DNA of 64,000 nt from Pseudanabaenaceae cyanobacterium SKYG29 (GCA_025055675.1 JANWWT010000005.1:124001-188000); one strand, 5' to 3'; counted from the stretch's first letter, positions 8,847-18,549 are shown. Numbers and translations: made by a program. The notes: generated by a model not told the origin, from the sequence alone.

Positions 8847-9230
8847 ATGACTAAGGTAATGGTTGTTGACGACAGTAGCACTATCCGAGAAGTAATGGCG
8901 GAGCAGCTGCGCAGTGGTGGTTTTGAGGTAGTAGAAGCCAGCGACGGCGTAGAGGCGGTGAACAAAATTAAAGCTCTCAAGGATGATGTGCCTCAGGTTA
9001 TTGTGACGGACGTAGTCATGCCCAACATGAACGGCTATGAGTTTTGCCGCTGGGTAAAAAATAATCCTGCTACTAAAAATGTGCCAGTTATTATGTGTTC
9101 TACCAAGGGGGAAGCCTTTGATGAGCATTGGGCACGCAAAAATGGAGCAGCTGCCTATATCCGTAAGCCCTTTGAGCCAGTACACTTGTTGAATACAGTC
9201 AATGAGCTATTAGCTGCTACTAAATCCTAA
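8847..9230 (+). CDS. CheY-like single-domain response regulator (PilH type)
   Basis: The 127-residue protein is one receiver domain with no output domain. Acidic pocket DD (8-9), phospho-acceptor Asp55 in VIVTDVVMP, the Ser of CSTKGEAFD near 85 and Lys107 in IRKPFEP are all present, so it should be phosphorylatable. CSTKGEAFDEHWARKNGA resembles the PilH/TaxP-type regulators of cyanobacterial pilus motility systems. No kinase or pil genes are adjacent, so the pathway is inferred only by resemblance. AGGAAGAG precedes the ATG. Confidence 0.85.
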   Translation: MTKVMVVDDSSTIREVMAEQLRSGGFEVVEASDGVEAVNKIKALKDDVPQVIVTDVVMPNMNGYEFCRWVKNNPATKNVPVIMCSTKGEAFDEHWARKNGAAAYIRKPFEPVHLLNTVNELLAATKS

Positions 9231-9245
9231 TATCTGAGCCTTTCC

Positions 9246-9743
9246 ATGCGTAGCTTACTTCTAGTTCTCTTTGCTACTCTCCCTGTGCTAGCTCAGCCCA
9301 ACCAGCCCAAACCCAATGCCCTTACTGGTAGTGTCTTCAGCTTCGCAGGGGGAAATCGCTTGGTGGCAGAGTCAATGGAGGCTGCTACTCAACAAAAGTA
9401 TGATGTTGCCATTGCCAAGCTGATGGATGCTCGCCAAGTATTCAATCAGTTATCCAATTTCTATCAGGACTTAAATGCCAGTTTTGCAGGTATCGATAAC
9501 CAAATTGCCGACAGCCATCGCCGTAAAGCCCTAGAGGCCGCTCAACTGCGGGATCAGTCCACTTTCCAGCTGGCAGTGGTCTATCGTGCCAATAATCAAC
9601 CGGAACTGGCTATTCCCCTGTTGGTGCAGTTAATTCGCAGTCAACAGCCAACTAGGGAGCTAGGACAGAAGGCTTACCAACAATTGTTTGAGCTGGGGTT
9701 TGTCGATGAACAGTTTCCCCGCCCGTCTGCTACTGGCAAATAG
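9246..9743 (+). CDS. Secreted helical protein of unknown function
   Basis: The 165-residue product has a signal peptide (MRSLLLVLFATLPVLAQ) and an all-helical remainder. QKYDVAIAKLMDARQVFNQL and FQLAVVYRANNQPELAIPLL look like degenerate TPR helices. It sits 15 bp after the response regulator and 8 bp before rpoZ on the same strand, so co-transcription is likely. I do not recognise a named family. Confidence 0.6.
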   Translation: MRSLLLVLFATLPVLAQPNQPKPNALTGSVFSFAGGNRLVAESMEAATQQKYDVAIAKLMDARQVFNQLSNFYQDLNASFAGIDNQIADSHRRKALEAAQLRDQSTFQLAVVYRANNQPELAIPLLVQLIRSQQPTRELGQKAYQQLFELGFVDEQFPRPSATGK

Positions 9744-9751
9744 GAGGAGCT

Positions 9752-9976
9752 ATGGCAAAACGATCGAGTGTGGATTCTTTGCTAGTAAACCGCCGCATGG
9801 AGGAATTGATTAATAGTGCTGCCAATCGTTACCGCATTACTCTGCAGGTGGCAAGCCGTGCTAAATCCCGCTATTACCGTGACCAAGAGGACCAAGACCG
9901 CAGTGTCAAGCCGATCGTGCAGGCAATTCTGGAACTAGCAGAGGAGCAGAGTCAACCGCAAATTTTGAGTGATTGA
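9752..9976 (+). CDS. rpoZ: RNA polymerase omega subunit
   Basis: Omega assists assembly and stability of RNA polymerase by holding the beta' subunit. The 74-residue product carries the expected N-terminal helix (SLLVNRRMEELINSAANRY) and VASRAKSRYY, as in cyanobacterial RpoZ. AGGAGG stands 5 bases before ATG 9752, a strong ribosome site. The next gene starts inside its 3' end by 8 bp. Confidence 0.88.
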   Translation: MAKRSSVDSLLVNRRMEELINSAANRYRITLQVASRAKSRYYRDQEDQDRSVKPIVQAILELAEEQSQPQILSD

Positions 9977-10334
9977 GGTAGGTAGGGGTTGGCGGTACGG
10001 CTATCGGGAGGGTGGTATTTACGTTGGCTTGCTGGGGGGCGAGGACTGGGCGTTTGAGGTTACTGAGGCGGAATGGCAAGAGTTCTGGCAATTGTTTAGC
10101 CGACTGGTAGATACGATCGCCTGTCTTGCCGGTGAACTAGTTGACCAAGAAACCTTTAGGTGCGAGGTGGAGGGAGAGTTATGGGAATTGGAGGCAGAGG
10201 GGTTGCCCCAGTCCTGGCGATTGCGTCTACAGACCCGATCGGGGCGCAGGGCAGAGGGATTTTGGTCACACCAGGCAGTGGCAGAAGTGTGGGCTAAAAG
10301 GCAACTTCCACCCGGTCCCGCCCTAGGCGCTTAG
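9969..10334 (+). CDS. DUF1818 family protein
   Basis: The 121-residue acidic protein matches the cyanobacterial DUF1818 family: GRGWRYGYREGGIYVGLLGGEDWAFE at the start and a Trp-rich C-terminal half ending WSHQAVAEVW. The start is GTG 9969, overlapping rpoZ by 8 bp, which suggests translational coupling. Its last 41 bp overlap the convergent diguanylate cyclase gene. Function is unknown. Confidence 0.75.
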   Translation: MIEVGRGWRYGYREGGIYVGLLGGEDWAFEVTEAEWQEFWQLFSRLVDTIACLAGELVDQETFRCEVEGELWELEAEGLPQSWRLRLQTRSGRRAEGFWSHQAVAEVWAKRQLPPGPALGA

Positions 10335-11034
10335 CCTGAAACAGAGCTTTGTCTGCCTTCTGTAACAACGCCATAGGCAGGGTACCGCGCTGGGGAACTT
10401 GGGTAGCTAGTCCAACACTGATAGTAACCCGATCGGTGACAGAGGAGCCCGCGTGGGGAATAGCTAGATACTTGACAGCCATACGCATAGATTCTGCCAC
10501 TTGCCACGCTCCCTGCAAGGGGGTATTCGGCAAAACAACAACAAACTCTTCCCCCCCATAGCGACTGGCAAGGTCAATCGGGCGGCGAATAGACTGGGCA
10601 ATCGCTTGTGCCACCTGTTGCAAGCACTCATCCCCCGCTTGATGCCCGTAGAAATCGTTAAAGGATTTGAAATGATCTACATCGCACACCAACAAACTCA
10701 AGGGTAAACCCTGGCGCATCATTTGCCGCCATATCCGATCGAGGTACTCCAACAACTGACGACGGTTAGGTAACTGGGTCAATTCATCAATCCCTGCTGC
10801 TTCCCAAGCTCTGCTGATAGCCGAAAATAACTCCTGTTCCACCGTATCAGCATGGCTGACCATGACTTCCAACATCGTCTCCAGGTCATAGCGTTCCATC
10901 AAAGCCAGCTCCAAAGCTTCTAGCAGGTGCCGCTCCATTTCCCGCAGAGTCTGATTCTCCTGCGTCAGGTGTTCCACTTGCTGTCTAAGCATCTGGTTTT
11001 CAGCCCGTAGCTCCATCAATTCCTCAGACTCCAT
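10294..11034 (-). CDS. Diguanylate cyclase with N-terminal coiled coil
   Basis: It makes c-di-GMP from two GTP. The 246-residue protein begins with a long coiled coil (about 1-75) rich in Glu/Leu, then a GGDEF domain starting at DELTQLPNRRQLLEYLD. The active-site loop reads RYGGEEF and is intact. An RxxD inhibitory site (RPID) lies five residues before it, so product feedback is expected. The coiled coil contains ERYDLETMLEVMVSHADTVE (47-66), a motif also found twice in the hybrid kinase at 25.2 kb. No membrane segment is seen. Confidence 0.93.
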   Translation of the reverse strand: MESEELMELRAENQMLRQQVEHLTQENQTLREMERHLLEALELALMERYDLETMLEVMVSHADTVEQELFSAISRAWEAAGIDELTQLPNRRQLLEYLDRIWRQMMRQGLPLSLLVCDVDHFKSFNDFYGHQAGDECLQQVAQAIAQSIRRPIDLASRYGGEEFVVVLPNTPLQGAWQVAESMRMAVKYLAIPHAGSSVTDRVTISVGLATQVPQRGTLPMALLQKADKALFQAKRLGRDRVEVAF

Positions 11035-11057
11035 AGGTAAAGCCTTCTCAGGAAGAC

Positions 11058-11130
11058 GGGCGAGGAGGGATTCGAACCCCCGACACCTTGATCCGTAGTC
11101 AAGTGCTCTAATCCACTGAGCTACACGCCC
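11058..11130 (-). tRNA. tRNA-Arg (anticodon ACG)
   Basis: The minus strand folds as a 73-nt cloverleaf: acceptor GGGCGTG/CTCGCCC with one G-T pair, D arm GCTC...GAGC, anticodon stem CTTGA/TCAAG with loop CTACGGA (anticodon ACG, position 34 probably inosine), and T arm GGGGG TTCGAAT CCCTC. CCA is not encoded. Confidence 0.96.
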
Positions 11131-11260
11131 ACAGGCTTACTATTGTAACGTCTAAGTCCCCTCTTGCCAAGACATTTCTCGAAATTTTCTTAACTCTTCT
11201 TAACACCAAGGTTGGGCAAATACTCATAGACTAGAATAAAAGTTAAAATACAGGGGCATT

Positions 11261-12307
11261 ATGGTTGCAACTCCAGTCAAAACAGCGACAGAGCGCAAAG
11301 AAACAATTCTAACACCGCGGTTTTATACTACTGATTTTGAGGCGATGGCAAACCTCGACATCAGCGGCTACGAGGCTGAATTTGAGGCGATGCTGGCGGA
11401 ATTTCAAGCAGACTACAACCGCCGTCACTTCGTGCGGGACAAAGAATTTGAACAGTCCTGGGCACACTTAGACGAAAACACCAAAGCCCACTTCCGTTTC
11501 TTTCTGGAAAGTTCTTGTACGTCTGAGTTTTCCGGCTTCCTGCTGTACAAGGAAATTGCTGTGAGAATTAAAGAGAAAAACCCGATCGTGGCTGAGTGTT
11601 TTAATTTAATGAGTCGGGATGAGGCGCGCCATGCGGGGTTCTTGAACAAGGCGATGCAGGACTTTGACATGGTGTTGGATTTGTCAAATTTGTCCAAGAC
11701 GAAAAAGTATGTTTATTTTGCACCCAAGTTTATCTTTTACGCCACCTATCTGTCGGAAAAGATTGGTTATTGGCGCTATATCAAAATTCATCAGCACCTA
11801 GCGGCTCACCCGGAAAACCGTATCTATCCCATTTTCAAATTTTTTGAAAGCTGGTGTCAAGACGAAAGTCGGCACGGTGACTTTTGTAATCTGCTGTTGC
11901 GCACAGAAAAACAGAACATCGAAGGTTGGCAGGCAAATTGGTGGAGTCGTTTCTTCCTCCTGTCGGTGTTTGCCACCATGTACCTAAATGATATGTGTAA
12001 CCGCAAGGAGTTCTACGAAGCTCTGGGCATGGATACAGAGGCATATGTCAAGGTGGTAATTAGGGAGACGAACCGCGATGCCATGAAAGCTTTCCCTGTG
12101 GTGTTGAACGTTGACCACCCTGATTTCTGGGCACGATTGCAGGCTTGCATTCCCCATATGCATCAAATCAACCGCATTCAAGCAGGGGATCAGCCCCAGT
12201 GGCGGAAAGCGATTGCTAAATTACCCCATCAGTTGTTTCTAGCCTGGCAGTTCCTACGATTGATGTTGATGCCACCGATCGTTGCACCCAAGGGTGCCAT
12301 CCTGTAG
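11261..12307 (+). CDS. acsF: Mg-protoporphyrin IX monomethyl ester oxidative cyclase
   Basis: AcsF is the di-iron, O2-dependent enzyme that forms the isocyclic ring of chlorophyll, giving divinyl protochlorophyllide. The 348-residue product begins like cyanobacterial AcsF (ETILTPRFYTTDFEAM). The di-iron ligands are in SRDEARHAGF and CQDESRHGDFC. FFLESSCTSEFSGFLLYKE is a family block. Length is normal. It is 130 bp downstream of, and divergent from, tRNA-Arg. Confidence 0.96.
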   Translation: MVATPVKTATERKETILTPRFYTTDFEAMANLDISGYEAEFEAMLAEFQADYNRRHFVRDKEFEQSWAHLDENTKAHFRFFLESSCTSEFSGFLLYKEIAVRIKEKNPIVAECFNLMSRDEARHAGFLNKAMQDFDMVLDLSNLSKTKKYVYFAPKFIFYATYLSEKIGYWRYIKIHQHLAAHPENRIYPIFKFFESWCQDESRHGDFCNLLLRTEKQNIEGWQANWWSRFFLLSVFATMYLNDMCNRKEFYEALGMDTEAYVKVVIRETNRDAMKAFPVVLNVDHPDFWARLQACIPHMHQINRIQAGDQPQWRKAIAKLPHQLFLAWQFLRLMLMPPIVAPKGAIL

Positions 12308-12327
12308 GGGTTCCCCCTGGCAGGGAT

Positions 12328-13881
12328 ATGTTAAGATTATCTAGCCCTGTCGGAGAAATTAAAGTGACATCTGTTGCCAGTTCTAGTTTGTTAGAACAGT
12401 ACCTAGCGGCAGCTAACGGTAAGCGGGATACGGCTGCCATTGCTTTCTATGCCGCACTTGACCATGTCAGGGCAACTTCCCCAGTGGTGGCAGAGGCGAT
12501 TCTCAGGGAACTACGGGACCAACGATCGAACTTAAAGCTAATAGCCAGCGAGAACTACTCTTCCCTGGCGGTTCAGCTTGCCCATGCCAATCTACTGACG
12601 GACAAGTATGCGGAGGGTTATCCCTTCCATCGCTTTTATGCAGGCTGTGAGAATGTGGACAGGATCGAGGCAGAAGCCTGTCGTCTGGCGCGGGAATTGT
12701 TTGGGGCGGAATATGCCTATGTCCAGCCCCATTCGGGAGCAGATGCCAATCTAGTGGCATTTATGGCAATTCTATCGAGTCGGGTGCAAATGCCCCTACT
12801 GGAGAAACTGGGCTACAAAGACCCCACTAACGCCCCCAGGGATATATGGAATCAAATTCGGGCAGAGGTGGGTAATCAGCGCTTACTGGCATTGGACTTT
12901 GCCTGTGGCGGACATTTAACCCACGGTTATCGCCGCAATATTTCTGCCCAATTGTTTGATGCCTATTCCTATGGTGTGGACCCCGAAACCTACCAAATCA
13001 ATTTGGATGCATTGCGTGCCCAGGTACAGGAGGTCAAACCGTTAGTGCTATTGGCAGGCTATAGCGCCTATCCCCGTAAAATCAACTTTGCCAAGATGCG
13101 GGAAATTGCTGACGAAGTGGGGGCAGTGTTCATGGTGGATATGGCCCATTTCTCCGGTCTCGTGGCGGGGAAGGTGTTTACAGGGGACTATAACCCTGTT
13201 GCCCATGCCCATATCGTGACCTCTACTACTCATAAAACTCTACGCGGTCCCCGCAGTGGCATCGTGTTAGCAACAGCGGAGATGGGGGCTTGGGTGGATA
13301 AAGGTTGCCCCCTGGTGATTGGTGGCCCCTTGCCCCATGTGATGGCAGCTAAGGCGGTGGCTTTCCAAGAGGCTCTTCGCCCTGAGTTTGTGGAGTACGC
13401 CCATCAAATTGTCAAGAATGCCCAAGCTCTGGCAGAATATTGCCTGCAGGAATCCCTACCAGTGCTCACAGGAGGGACAGATAACCATTTGCTTTTGATC
13501 GATGTCTCTCAGCGCTACGGTATTACAGGACGACAGGCAGAAATGGCTTTGCGGGAATGTGGGATTACTCTCAACCGCAATGCGATCCCCTTCGATCGGA
13601 ATGGGGCTTGGTTTACCAGTGGTCTGCGGATCGGTACACCTGCTGTGACTACTTTGGGGATGAAAGAACCCCAGATGGCAGAGATTGCCCGCCTGCTAGC
13701 AGAAGTACTACCCCATGTACAACCCGATCGTGCCCCTGACGGGAGTCTGAGCAAGGGCAAGTACAGTTTAGATGCCCAGGTAGCGCACACTGCCAAACAA
13801 AAGGTTAAGGATTTATTGCAGCAATTTCCTCTCTACCCCGAGTTAAATTTGCCTGATTTGCCAGTGACCCAAGATGCTTAG
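12328..13881 (+). CDS. glyA: Serine hydroxymethyltransferase, long chlamydial-type variant
   Basis: SHMT moves the serine C3 unit to tetrahydrofolate, yielding glycine. The PLP lysine is in STTHKTLRGPRSG, and GGTDNHLLLIDV and IGTPAVTTLGM are conserved. At 517 residues it is about 90 longer than usual bacterial/cyanobacterial GlyA. It has an inserted block (about 150-240) with GGHLTHGYRRNIS and a C-terminal QQFPLYPELNL. From memory, chlamydial GlyA shares these blocks. ATG 12328 is the first start; GTG 12364 is possible because homology begins near residue 35. ychF follows with an 8-bp overlap. Confidence 0.88.
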   Translation: MLRLSSPVGEIKVTSVASSSLLEQYLAAANGKRDTAAIAFYAALDHVRATSPVVAEAILRELRDQRSNLKLIASENYSSLAVQLAHANLLTDKYAEGYPFHRFYAGCENVDRIEAEACRLARELFGAEYAYVQPHSGADANLVAFMAILSSRVQMPLLEKLGYKDPTNAPRDIWNQIRAEVGNQRLLALDFACGGHLTHGYRRNISAQLFDAYSYGVDPETYQINLDALRAQVQEVKPLVLLAGYSAYPRKINFAKMREIADEVGAVFMVDMAHFSGLVAGKVFTGDYNPVAHAHIVTSTTHKTLRGPRSGIVLATAEMGAWVDKGCPLVIGGPLPHVMAAKAVAFQEALRPEFVEYAHQIVKNAQALAEYCLQESLPVLTGGTDNHLLLIDVSQRYGITGRQAEMALRECGITLNRNAIPFDRNGAWFTSGLRIGTPAVTTLGMKEPQMAEIARLLAEVLPHVQPDRAPDGSLSKGKYSLDAQVAHTAKQKVKDLLQQFPLYPELNLPDLPVTQDA

Positions 13882-14968
13882 AGCGGGAATTGTGGGACTC
13901 CCCAATGTGGGGAAATCAACTTTGTTCAATGCCTTGGTGGCGAATGCAAAAGCAGAGGCAGCTAATTTTCCCTTTTGCACGATCGAGCCTAACGTAGGTT
14001 CGGTAGCGGTTCCTGATGAACGGTTAGAAGTTTTGGCAAAGTTGGGCAACTCCCAGCAGATTGTGCCAGCGCGGGTGGAGTTTGTGGATATTGCGGGTTT
14101 AGTGAAGGGAGCAAGTAAGGGGGAAGGCTTAGGCAATCAATTCCTAGGCAATATTCGTAACTGTCAGGCGATCGTCCATGTTGTGCGTTGTTTTGACAGT
14201 GATGACATTATTCATGTGGAAGCTAGCGTTGACCCCGTCCGCGATATACAGATCATTAACCTTGAATTAGCTCTGGCTGATTTGGCGCAGATTGATAAGA
14301 GACTCGATCGCACGCGCAAAGCCGCACGTACTGGTGCTGCGGAAGCCAAGCTAGAACTAGAGGCACTGGAAAAGGTGAGAGCTGTACTCGACGAGGGCAA
14401 GCTAGCGCGGCAAGCTCCCCTGACAGAAGAAGAGAAAAACGCCCTCAACTTCCTGCAACTGCTGACTATGAAGCCGACGATTTACGCTGCCAATGTAGCA
14501 GAGGATGATTTAGCCACGGGGAACCAGTATGTCACCCAGGTGAGAGAAATTGCCCAAGCGGAGAATGCAGCAGTGGTAGTGGTATCAGCCCAGGTGGAAG
14601 CAGAACTGATGGAATTGACACCCGAAGAAAGAGCCGACTTTCTGGCTAGTTTGGGTGTAAAAGAGGGGGGATTAAAGTCCCTGATTCGCGCCACCTATAA
14701 ACTGCTGGGATTACAGACCTATTTTACAGTTGGGGAAAAAGAAGCTCGTGCTTGGACAATTCCTGTGGGAACAAAAGCACCCCAAGCCGCAGGTGTAATT
14801 CACTCCGATTTTGAACGGGGGTTCATCAGAGCAGAGACAATCAGTTACGAGGAACTGGTTAAGGCAGGTTCCATGAAAGCAGCGAGGGAAAAAGGGCTAG
14901 TGCGCAGTGAAGGGAAAGATTACGTTGTGCAGGAAGGAGATGTCATGTTGTTTTTAACGAACGTCTGA
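13874..14968 (+). CDS. ychF: Ribosome-associated ATPase/GTPase YchF
   Basis: YchF (Ola1) is an Obg-like P-loop NTPase that prefers ATP and binds ribosomes. The 364-residue product has the P-loop GLPNVGKSTLFNAL at 7-20, DIAGLVKGASKGEGLGN as switch II, and NVAEDD. The C-terminal TGS-like region contains AWTIPVGTKAPQAAGVIHSDF. Length is standard. The start ATGCTTAG overlaps the glyA stop, so translation is probably coupled. Confidence 0.95.
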   Translation: MLRAGIVGLPNVGKSTLFNALVANAKAEAANFPFCTIEPNVGSVAVPDERLEVLAKLGNSQQIVPARVEFVDIAGLVKGASKGEGLGNQFLGNIRNCQAIVHVVRCFDSDDIIHVEASVDPVRDIQIINLELALADLAQIDKRLDRTRKAARTGAAEAKLELEALEKVRAVLDEGKLARQAPLTEEEKNALNFLQLLTMKPTIYAANVAEDDLATGNQYVTQVREIAQAENAAVVVVSAQVEAELMELTPEERADFLASLGVKEGGLKSLIRATYKLLGLQTYFTVGEKEARAWTIPVGTKAPQAAGVIHSDFERGFIRAETISYEELVKAGSMKAAREKGLVRSEGKDYVVQEGDVMLFLTNV

Positions 14969-15056
14969 AATAGGGAAGATTTTTCATTATTTACTTTTCA
15001 AAAATCACTGTACTAGCACTCAGTCTGAAGCACTCTTATCCGTTGCATTAGTGCAT

Positions 15057-16445
15057 TTACTTGCTAGCTAAAACTGCTTGGGCACACAATTTGCCTGACA
15101 AAGTTGCCCCTTCCATACTGTCAATGTAGTCTTGCATTGTGTAACTGCCAGCCAAGAAGAAATTGGGAATCGGTGTATCTTGGGTGGGACGATAGGCATC
15201 CATCCCTGGGGCTTCCCGATACAGAGAACCCGCAATTTTAACCACATTTGACCAGAGTAATTTCATGTGTTTGGATTTAGGGTGAACCTCATGGACTTGT
15301 TTTAGGGTATGGGCAACAATTTCTTCATTACTCATGGGCATAAATTTGTCGCCAGGTGTCAGTACTAACTGCAACAATGAACCCTGCCCCTCTTTGCGGT
15401 AATGGGTAGGACTGGTAATTGCTAAGTCTGCATAGGTGGAAAAGTCTACTTTCACCGCATAGAGTAAATTGTCGTAATCTGTTACCCAATCATCAAAGCG
15501 TAGTTGTACTGTGACTACAGGCACGGCTGTTAACTTGTAAATCCGATCGAAAAATTCCCAGCTCCGCCATTCTGGGGGCAATAATTTCTTCACCCCTGGC
15601 ACATCAGCGGCACAGACATACCGATCGGCAGTGATTATTCTACTATCACCCTCTCTGCCCACCTGTAGACCTGTAACCTGAAAAGTATCCCCTAATTTTT
15701 CGTAATGAATGGCACGGGCACCTGTTTTGGTATAAATCTTACCCCCCCGCTCCTCAATATATTTCCTAATTGGTTGGTGGAGAAACTCATTGGGTGCCCC
15801 CTCCAACATTCTGAGGACTGATGCCTCTGTTCTGGTGGCAAAGAAAAAGAAAATAGTTAACATACAGCGGGCAGAAATGTTTTTACAGTCAATAAAACCT
15901 AGACCGTAGGCAATTGCGTTCCACATATTTTCAATACTGCCCATAGACCCGCCGTGGGCTAAAAACCAATCTTGGAAACTAATATCATCTAAAGCTCTAA
16001 TTTCCTTCATTGCCCCTACAGGATCGAAAAGACCGCGAATTAGGGGACTGGTAGCAAGAGCAATGGCGTTCTGCAATTTATCCCGCCAGGACAGTTGATT
16101 GGTAGTAAAAAAAGCTTTTAGTCCGTGAAAAGGAGCACCACCAAAATTACGAAAATCTAGGTCACCAATTTTTTCACCCGCTTGAATAAATCTGTGATTG
16201 TGTTCCTTGAGGAGGAGATGGTCTAACACCCCCACCTTGGCCATCAAGGCAAACAGATTGTAGTAACAACCAAAGAAGACATGCAGACCCATCTCAATGT
16301 GATTGCCATTTTTGTCCCGCCAGCTGGCTACTTTTCCCCCAATAAAAGGACGGGCTTCAAAAATTTCCACCTCACATCCCTGTTCTACCAGCTCTACAGC
16401 TGTAGACAGACCAGCCAAACCAGCACCAATGATAGCAACTCGCAT
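15057..16445 (-). CDS. crtQ: Zeta-carotene desaturase
   Basis: CrtQ (Zds) introduces two double bonds into 9,9'-di-cis-zeta-carotene on the way to lycopene. The 462-residue flavoprotein begins [20 protein letters not shown] (FAD site). [19 protein letters not shown] and [19 protein letters not shown] match Zds rather than phytoene desaturase. The C-terminal [18 protein letters not shown] is the second FAD/carotenoid motif. A Z-ISO-like gene that could supply its substrate is at 50.5 kb. Confidence 0.94.
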   Translation of the reverse strand: MRVAIIGAGLAGLSTAVELVEQGCEVEIFEARPFIGGKVASWRDKNGNHIEMGLHVFFGCYYNLFALMAKVGVLDHLLLKEHNHRFIQAGEKIGDLDFRNFGGAPFHGLKAFFTTNQLSWRDKLQNAIALATSPLIRGLFDPVGAMKEIRALDDISFQDWFLAHGGSMGSIENMWNAIAYGLGFIDCKNISARCMLTIFFFFATRTEASVLRMLEGAPNEFLHQPIRKYIEERGGKIYTKTGARAIHYEKLGDTFQVTGLQVGREGDSRIITADRYVCAADVPGVKKLLPPEWRSWEFFDRIYKLTAVPVVTVQLRFDDWVTDYDNLLYAVKVDFSTYADLAITSPTHYRKEGQGSLLQLVLTPGDKFMPMSNEEIVAHTLKQVHEVHPKSKHMKLLWSNVVKIAGSLYREAPGMDAYRPTQDTPIPNFFLAGSYTMQDYIDSMEGATLSGKLCAQAVLASK

Positions 16446-16485
16446 GTTTCCTCAAGGCAAATTTACATTCTCTATGTTAGTCCTT

Positions 16486-17127
16486 CTACTCCGTATCTTG
16501 GCGGTCTTCTTCATCGAAGCTGAATTTCTTCTTTTCCCCACTACGATATTTGGATGTCTGCCGCGATAGGGATGTCCACATCCGTTGCTGTCCTTCACTA
16601 CTAGAGGCAAATATCAGAGAAGTGTCGTCACTCACACCCATCTGCTGTACGTCTTGCATTGACTCCAAGGTGGCGCTTAAAAAGATGAACTCCCACCTAT
16701 CTTTTTCTTGTTTCTCCCGAATCATTTTGGCTACCTGTGCTCTGGTAAATTCCTGACTGGCATTTTCATATCCGTCGGTGATAATCACCATCATCACTTT
16801 GCTGGGGGCACCCTCCGCTGCTAATCTGGCTAAACTTTGCTCTAAGTCATTGATGCCCCGCCCGATCGTGTCATACAGGGGTGTACTAGCTCTGGGGACA
16901 TAGGTTTTACGATCGAGTTTAGGTACGTCTTTAATTGGCTTGAAATGATGGATAACTTCGTAGGGGTTCTGGGAGTCAAACTGGACTAGGGTGAGAGTGG
17001 CATTGCCCCCCTGCCGTTGTTGTTCGCTGAGGAAAGTGTTGAATCCCCTGATCACATCATCTCTAATGGTCTGCATGGAACCTGTCCGATCGAGGATGAT
17101 AGAAATGTGGGTGTAATCCTGTACCAT
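16486..17127 (-). CDS. von Willebrand factor A domain protein
   Basis: The 213-residue cytoplasmic protein is one vWA domain. The metal-binding site reads ILDRTGSM (Asp13, Thr15, Ser17), a slight variant of DxSxS, and VMMVIITDGYENASQEF carries the distal Asp. Proteins of this size act as protein-protein scaffolds, and some relatives occur with TerD-like or kinase genes. None of those is nearby. The tail (about 185-213) is charged and likely disordered. Confidence 0.8.
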   Translation of the reverse strand: MVQDYTHISIILDRTGSMQTIRDDVIRGFNTFLSEQQRQGGNATLTLVQFDSQNPYEVIHHFKPIKDVPKLDRKTYVPRASTPLYDTIGRGINDLEQSLARLAAEGAPSKVMMVIITDGYENASQEFTRAQVAKMIREKQEKDRWEFIFLSATLESMQDVQQMGVSDDTSLIFASSSEGQQRMWTSLSRQTSKYRSGEKKKFSFDEEDRQDTE

Positions 17128-17197
17128 AATCTCTCCTCCCTAAGATTGTTTTATTGTAATCTGTTTATGCCTGAACGGACACAAAATTGACAATTGT

Positions 17198-17959
17198 TTA
17201 GGGAACAGAGAACCGATCGATTTGTTCTTGTAAAAATTGTAGGGGATCATTTTTGAGGAAGGGCAAGTCAGGCAGTCTGGGTAAATTTTGTTGGATACGT
17301 TCACGATTTTCCACAATTACTGTGCGCAGAGTTTGACCGACAAGACGAGTGATATATTGGTCTAAAATTACTGCCCCTATATTGTCGGATGTAACATTTT
17401 TAAGGGCGATATTGCTCAGGTTAAACTCCCGATCGATTTTCTGGTTGAAAAATTCTAAACGCAGGTTGGTGTTAATTTGCCCGATCGTAACCTGCCCAGA
17501 GCTAAACTTTTTCTGCTGAGAGTCATCCCCATTTTTAGGCGGATTAGCAGCTTGTTTCTCTTGCACATATTTGACAATTTCACTGATGTTACCCCTAGAC
17601 AAACTCTGTTCTACATTGATATTCCAGGTATCAATCTGAAAGTTAGTAATTTTTACCACAGGCTGAAGTAAGGATAGGGGTTCAACAGTGATATTTAAGC
17701 CACTAATTTGCATGAAATAGGGTTTGGTCAAACCCGTGGGATTACTCAAATTAATTTGCCCAATACTGAGCTGACCTTGGAGGGGATTGAGTTGCACTTT
17801 TTCAATTTGGGTAGGTGTACCCAAGGCTCTGTCGATCGCCTCTGCCAGAGTGACTCTGACCAGTTCTCCAGCCCGCAGCCAGATAAAACCCAACCCTACA
17901 ACCAATGCTAGAGCTAGCCCTAAGACAAACCAGAGGAGGAATTTGCCAATTCTTGCCAT
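17198..17959 (-). CDS. AsmA/DUF748-like membrane-anchored protein
   Basis: The 253-residue product has one N-terminal transmembrane helix (5-28) and then repetitive beta-strand segments. LNPLQGQLSIGQINLSNPTG and VKITNFQIDTWNINVEQ are typical of AsmA/DUF748 bridge-like lipid-transfer relatives. It is far shorter than full AsmA proteins. Its start lies 40 bp inside the end of gmk; the start is needed to encode the membrane helix, so the overlap seems real. Function is inferred from fold resemblance only. Confidence 0.6.
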   Translation of the reverse strand: MARIGKFLLWFVLGLALALVVGLGFIWLRAGELVRVTLAEAIDRALGTPTQIEKVQLNPLQGQLSIGQINLSNPTGLTKPYFMQISGLNITVEPLSLLQPVVKITNFQIDTWNINVEQSLSRGNISEIVKYVQEKQAANPPKNGDDSQQKKFSSGQVTIGQINTNLRLEFFNQKIDREFNLSNIALKNVTSDNIGAVILDQYITRLVGQTLRTVIVENRERIQQNLPRLPDLPFLKNDPLQFLQEQIDRFSVP

Positions 17960-18549
17960 GTTTCTTCTCCAAATATAGCGGTTTCTAATTCTGCTACTGC
18001 CTCTTCCAAATCATCATTGACAATCACACAGTCAAATTCATCCATGGCTGCCATTTCAATCTCGGCGTGGGCTAATCTTTTAGCGATCGCTTCTTCTGAA
18101 TCCGTTAGACGTTTGCGCAGCCTTTCTTCCAATACAGACATGGAGGGGGGAGCAATAAAAATGCGCAGTGCCTCAGGAAAAGTTTGGGCAATTTGGCGTG
18201 CTCCTGCTAAATCGATTTCCAACAGCACCCACTTACCTTTGGCGATCGTTTCTTCCACTTGTTGTTTGGGTGTACCGTAGAGATTATCAGCGTATTCTGC
18301 CCATTCTAAGAAAAAACCTTCTTGTTTTGCTTGCTCAAACTTACCCCTATCCCAAAAAAAATATTCCCTGCCATCGACTTCGTGCGGGCGGGGCGATCGG
18401 GTGGTCACAGACACAGATAGTTGGAAGAGGTCGGGGTAGCGTTGACATAGACGGGAGAGGAGTGTCCCCTTGCCTACACCGCTGGGACCTGTAATTACAA
18501 TTAACCCACCCTTATCGACTCTTGCTGCTGTCTTTGGAGTCATGGGCAT
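17920..18549 (-). CDS. gmk: Guanylate kinase
   Basis: Gmk phosphorylates GMP to GDP. The 209-residue product has the P-loop [16 protein letters not shown] (19-34), [19 protein letters not shown] as the GMP-binding block, and [11 protein letters not shown]. It lies between remA and the AsmA-like gene with 38- and 40-bp overlaps. The pairing of a DUF370/RemA gene directly upstream of gmk is common in bacteria. Confidence 0.95.
   Translation of the reverse strand: MPMTPKTAARVDKGGLIVITGPSGVGKGTLLSRLCQRYPDLFQLSVSVTTRSPRPHEVDGREYFFWDRGKFEQAKQEGFFLEWAEYADNLYGTPKQQVEETIAKGKWVLLEIDLAGARQIAQTFPEALRIFIAPPSMSVLEERLRKRLTDSEEAIAKRLAHAEIEMAAMDEFDCVIVNDDLEEAVAELETAIFGEETWQELANSSSGLS

Noticed and set aside
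8402-8980. 192-codon minus-strand frame across the end of leuA and the start of the CheY-like gene
   Set aside because: It spans two real genes and the promoter between them, and its composition is that of an antisense frame.
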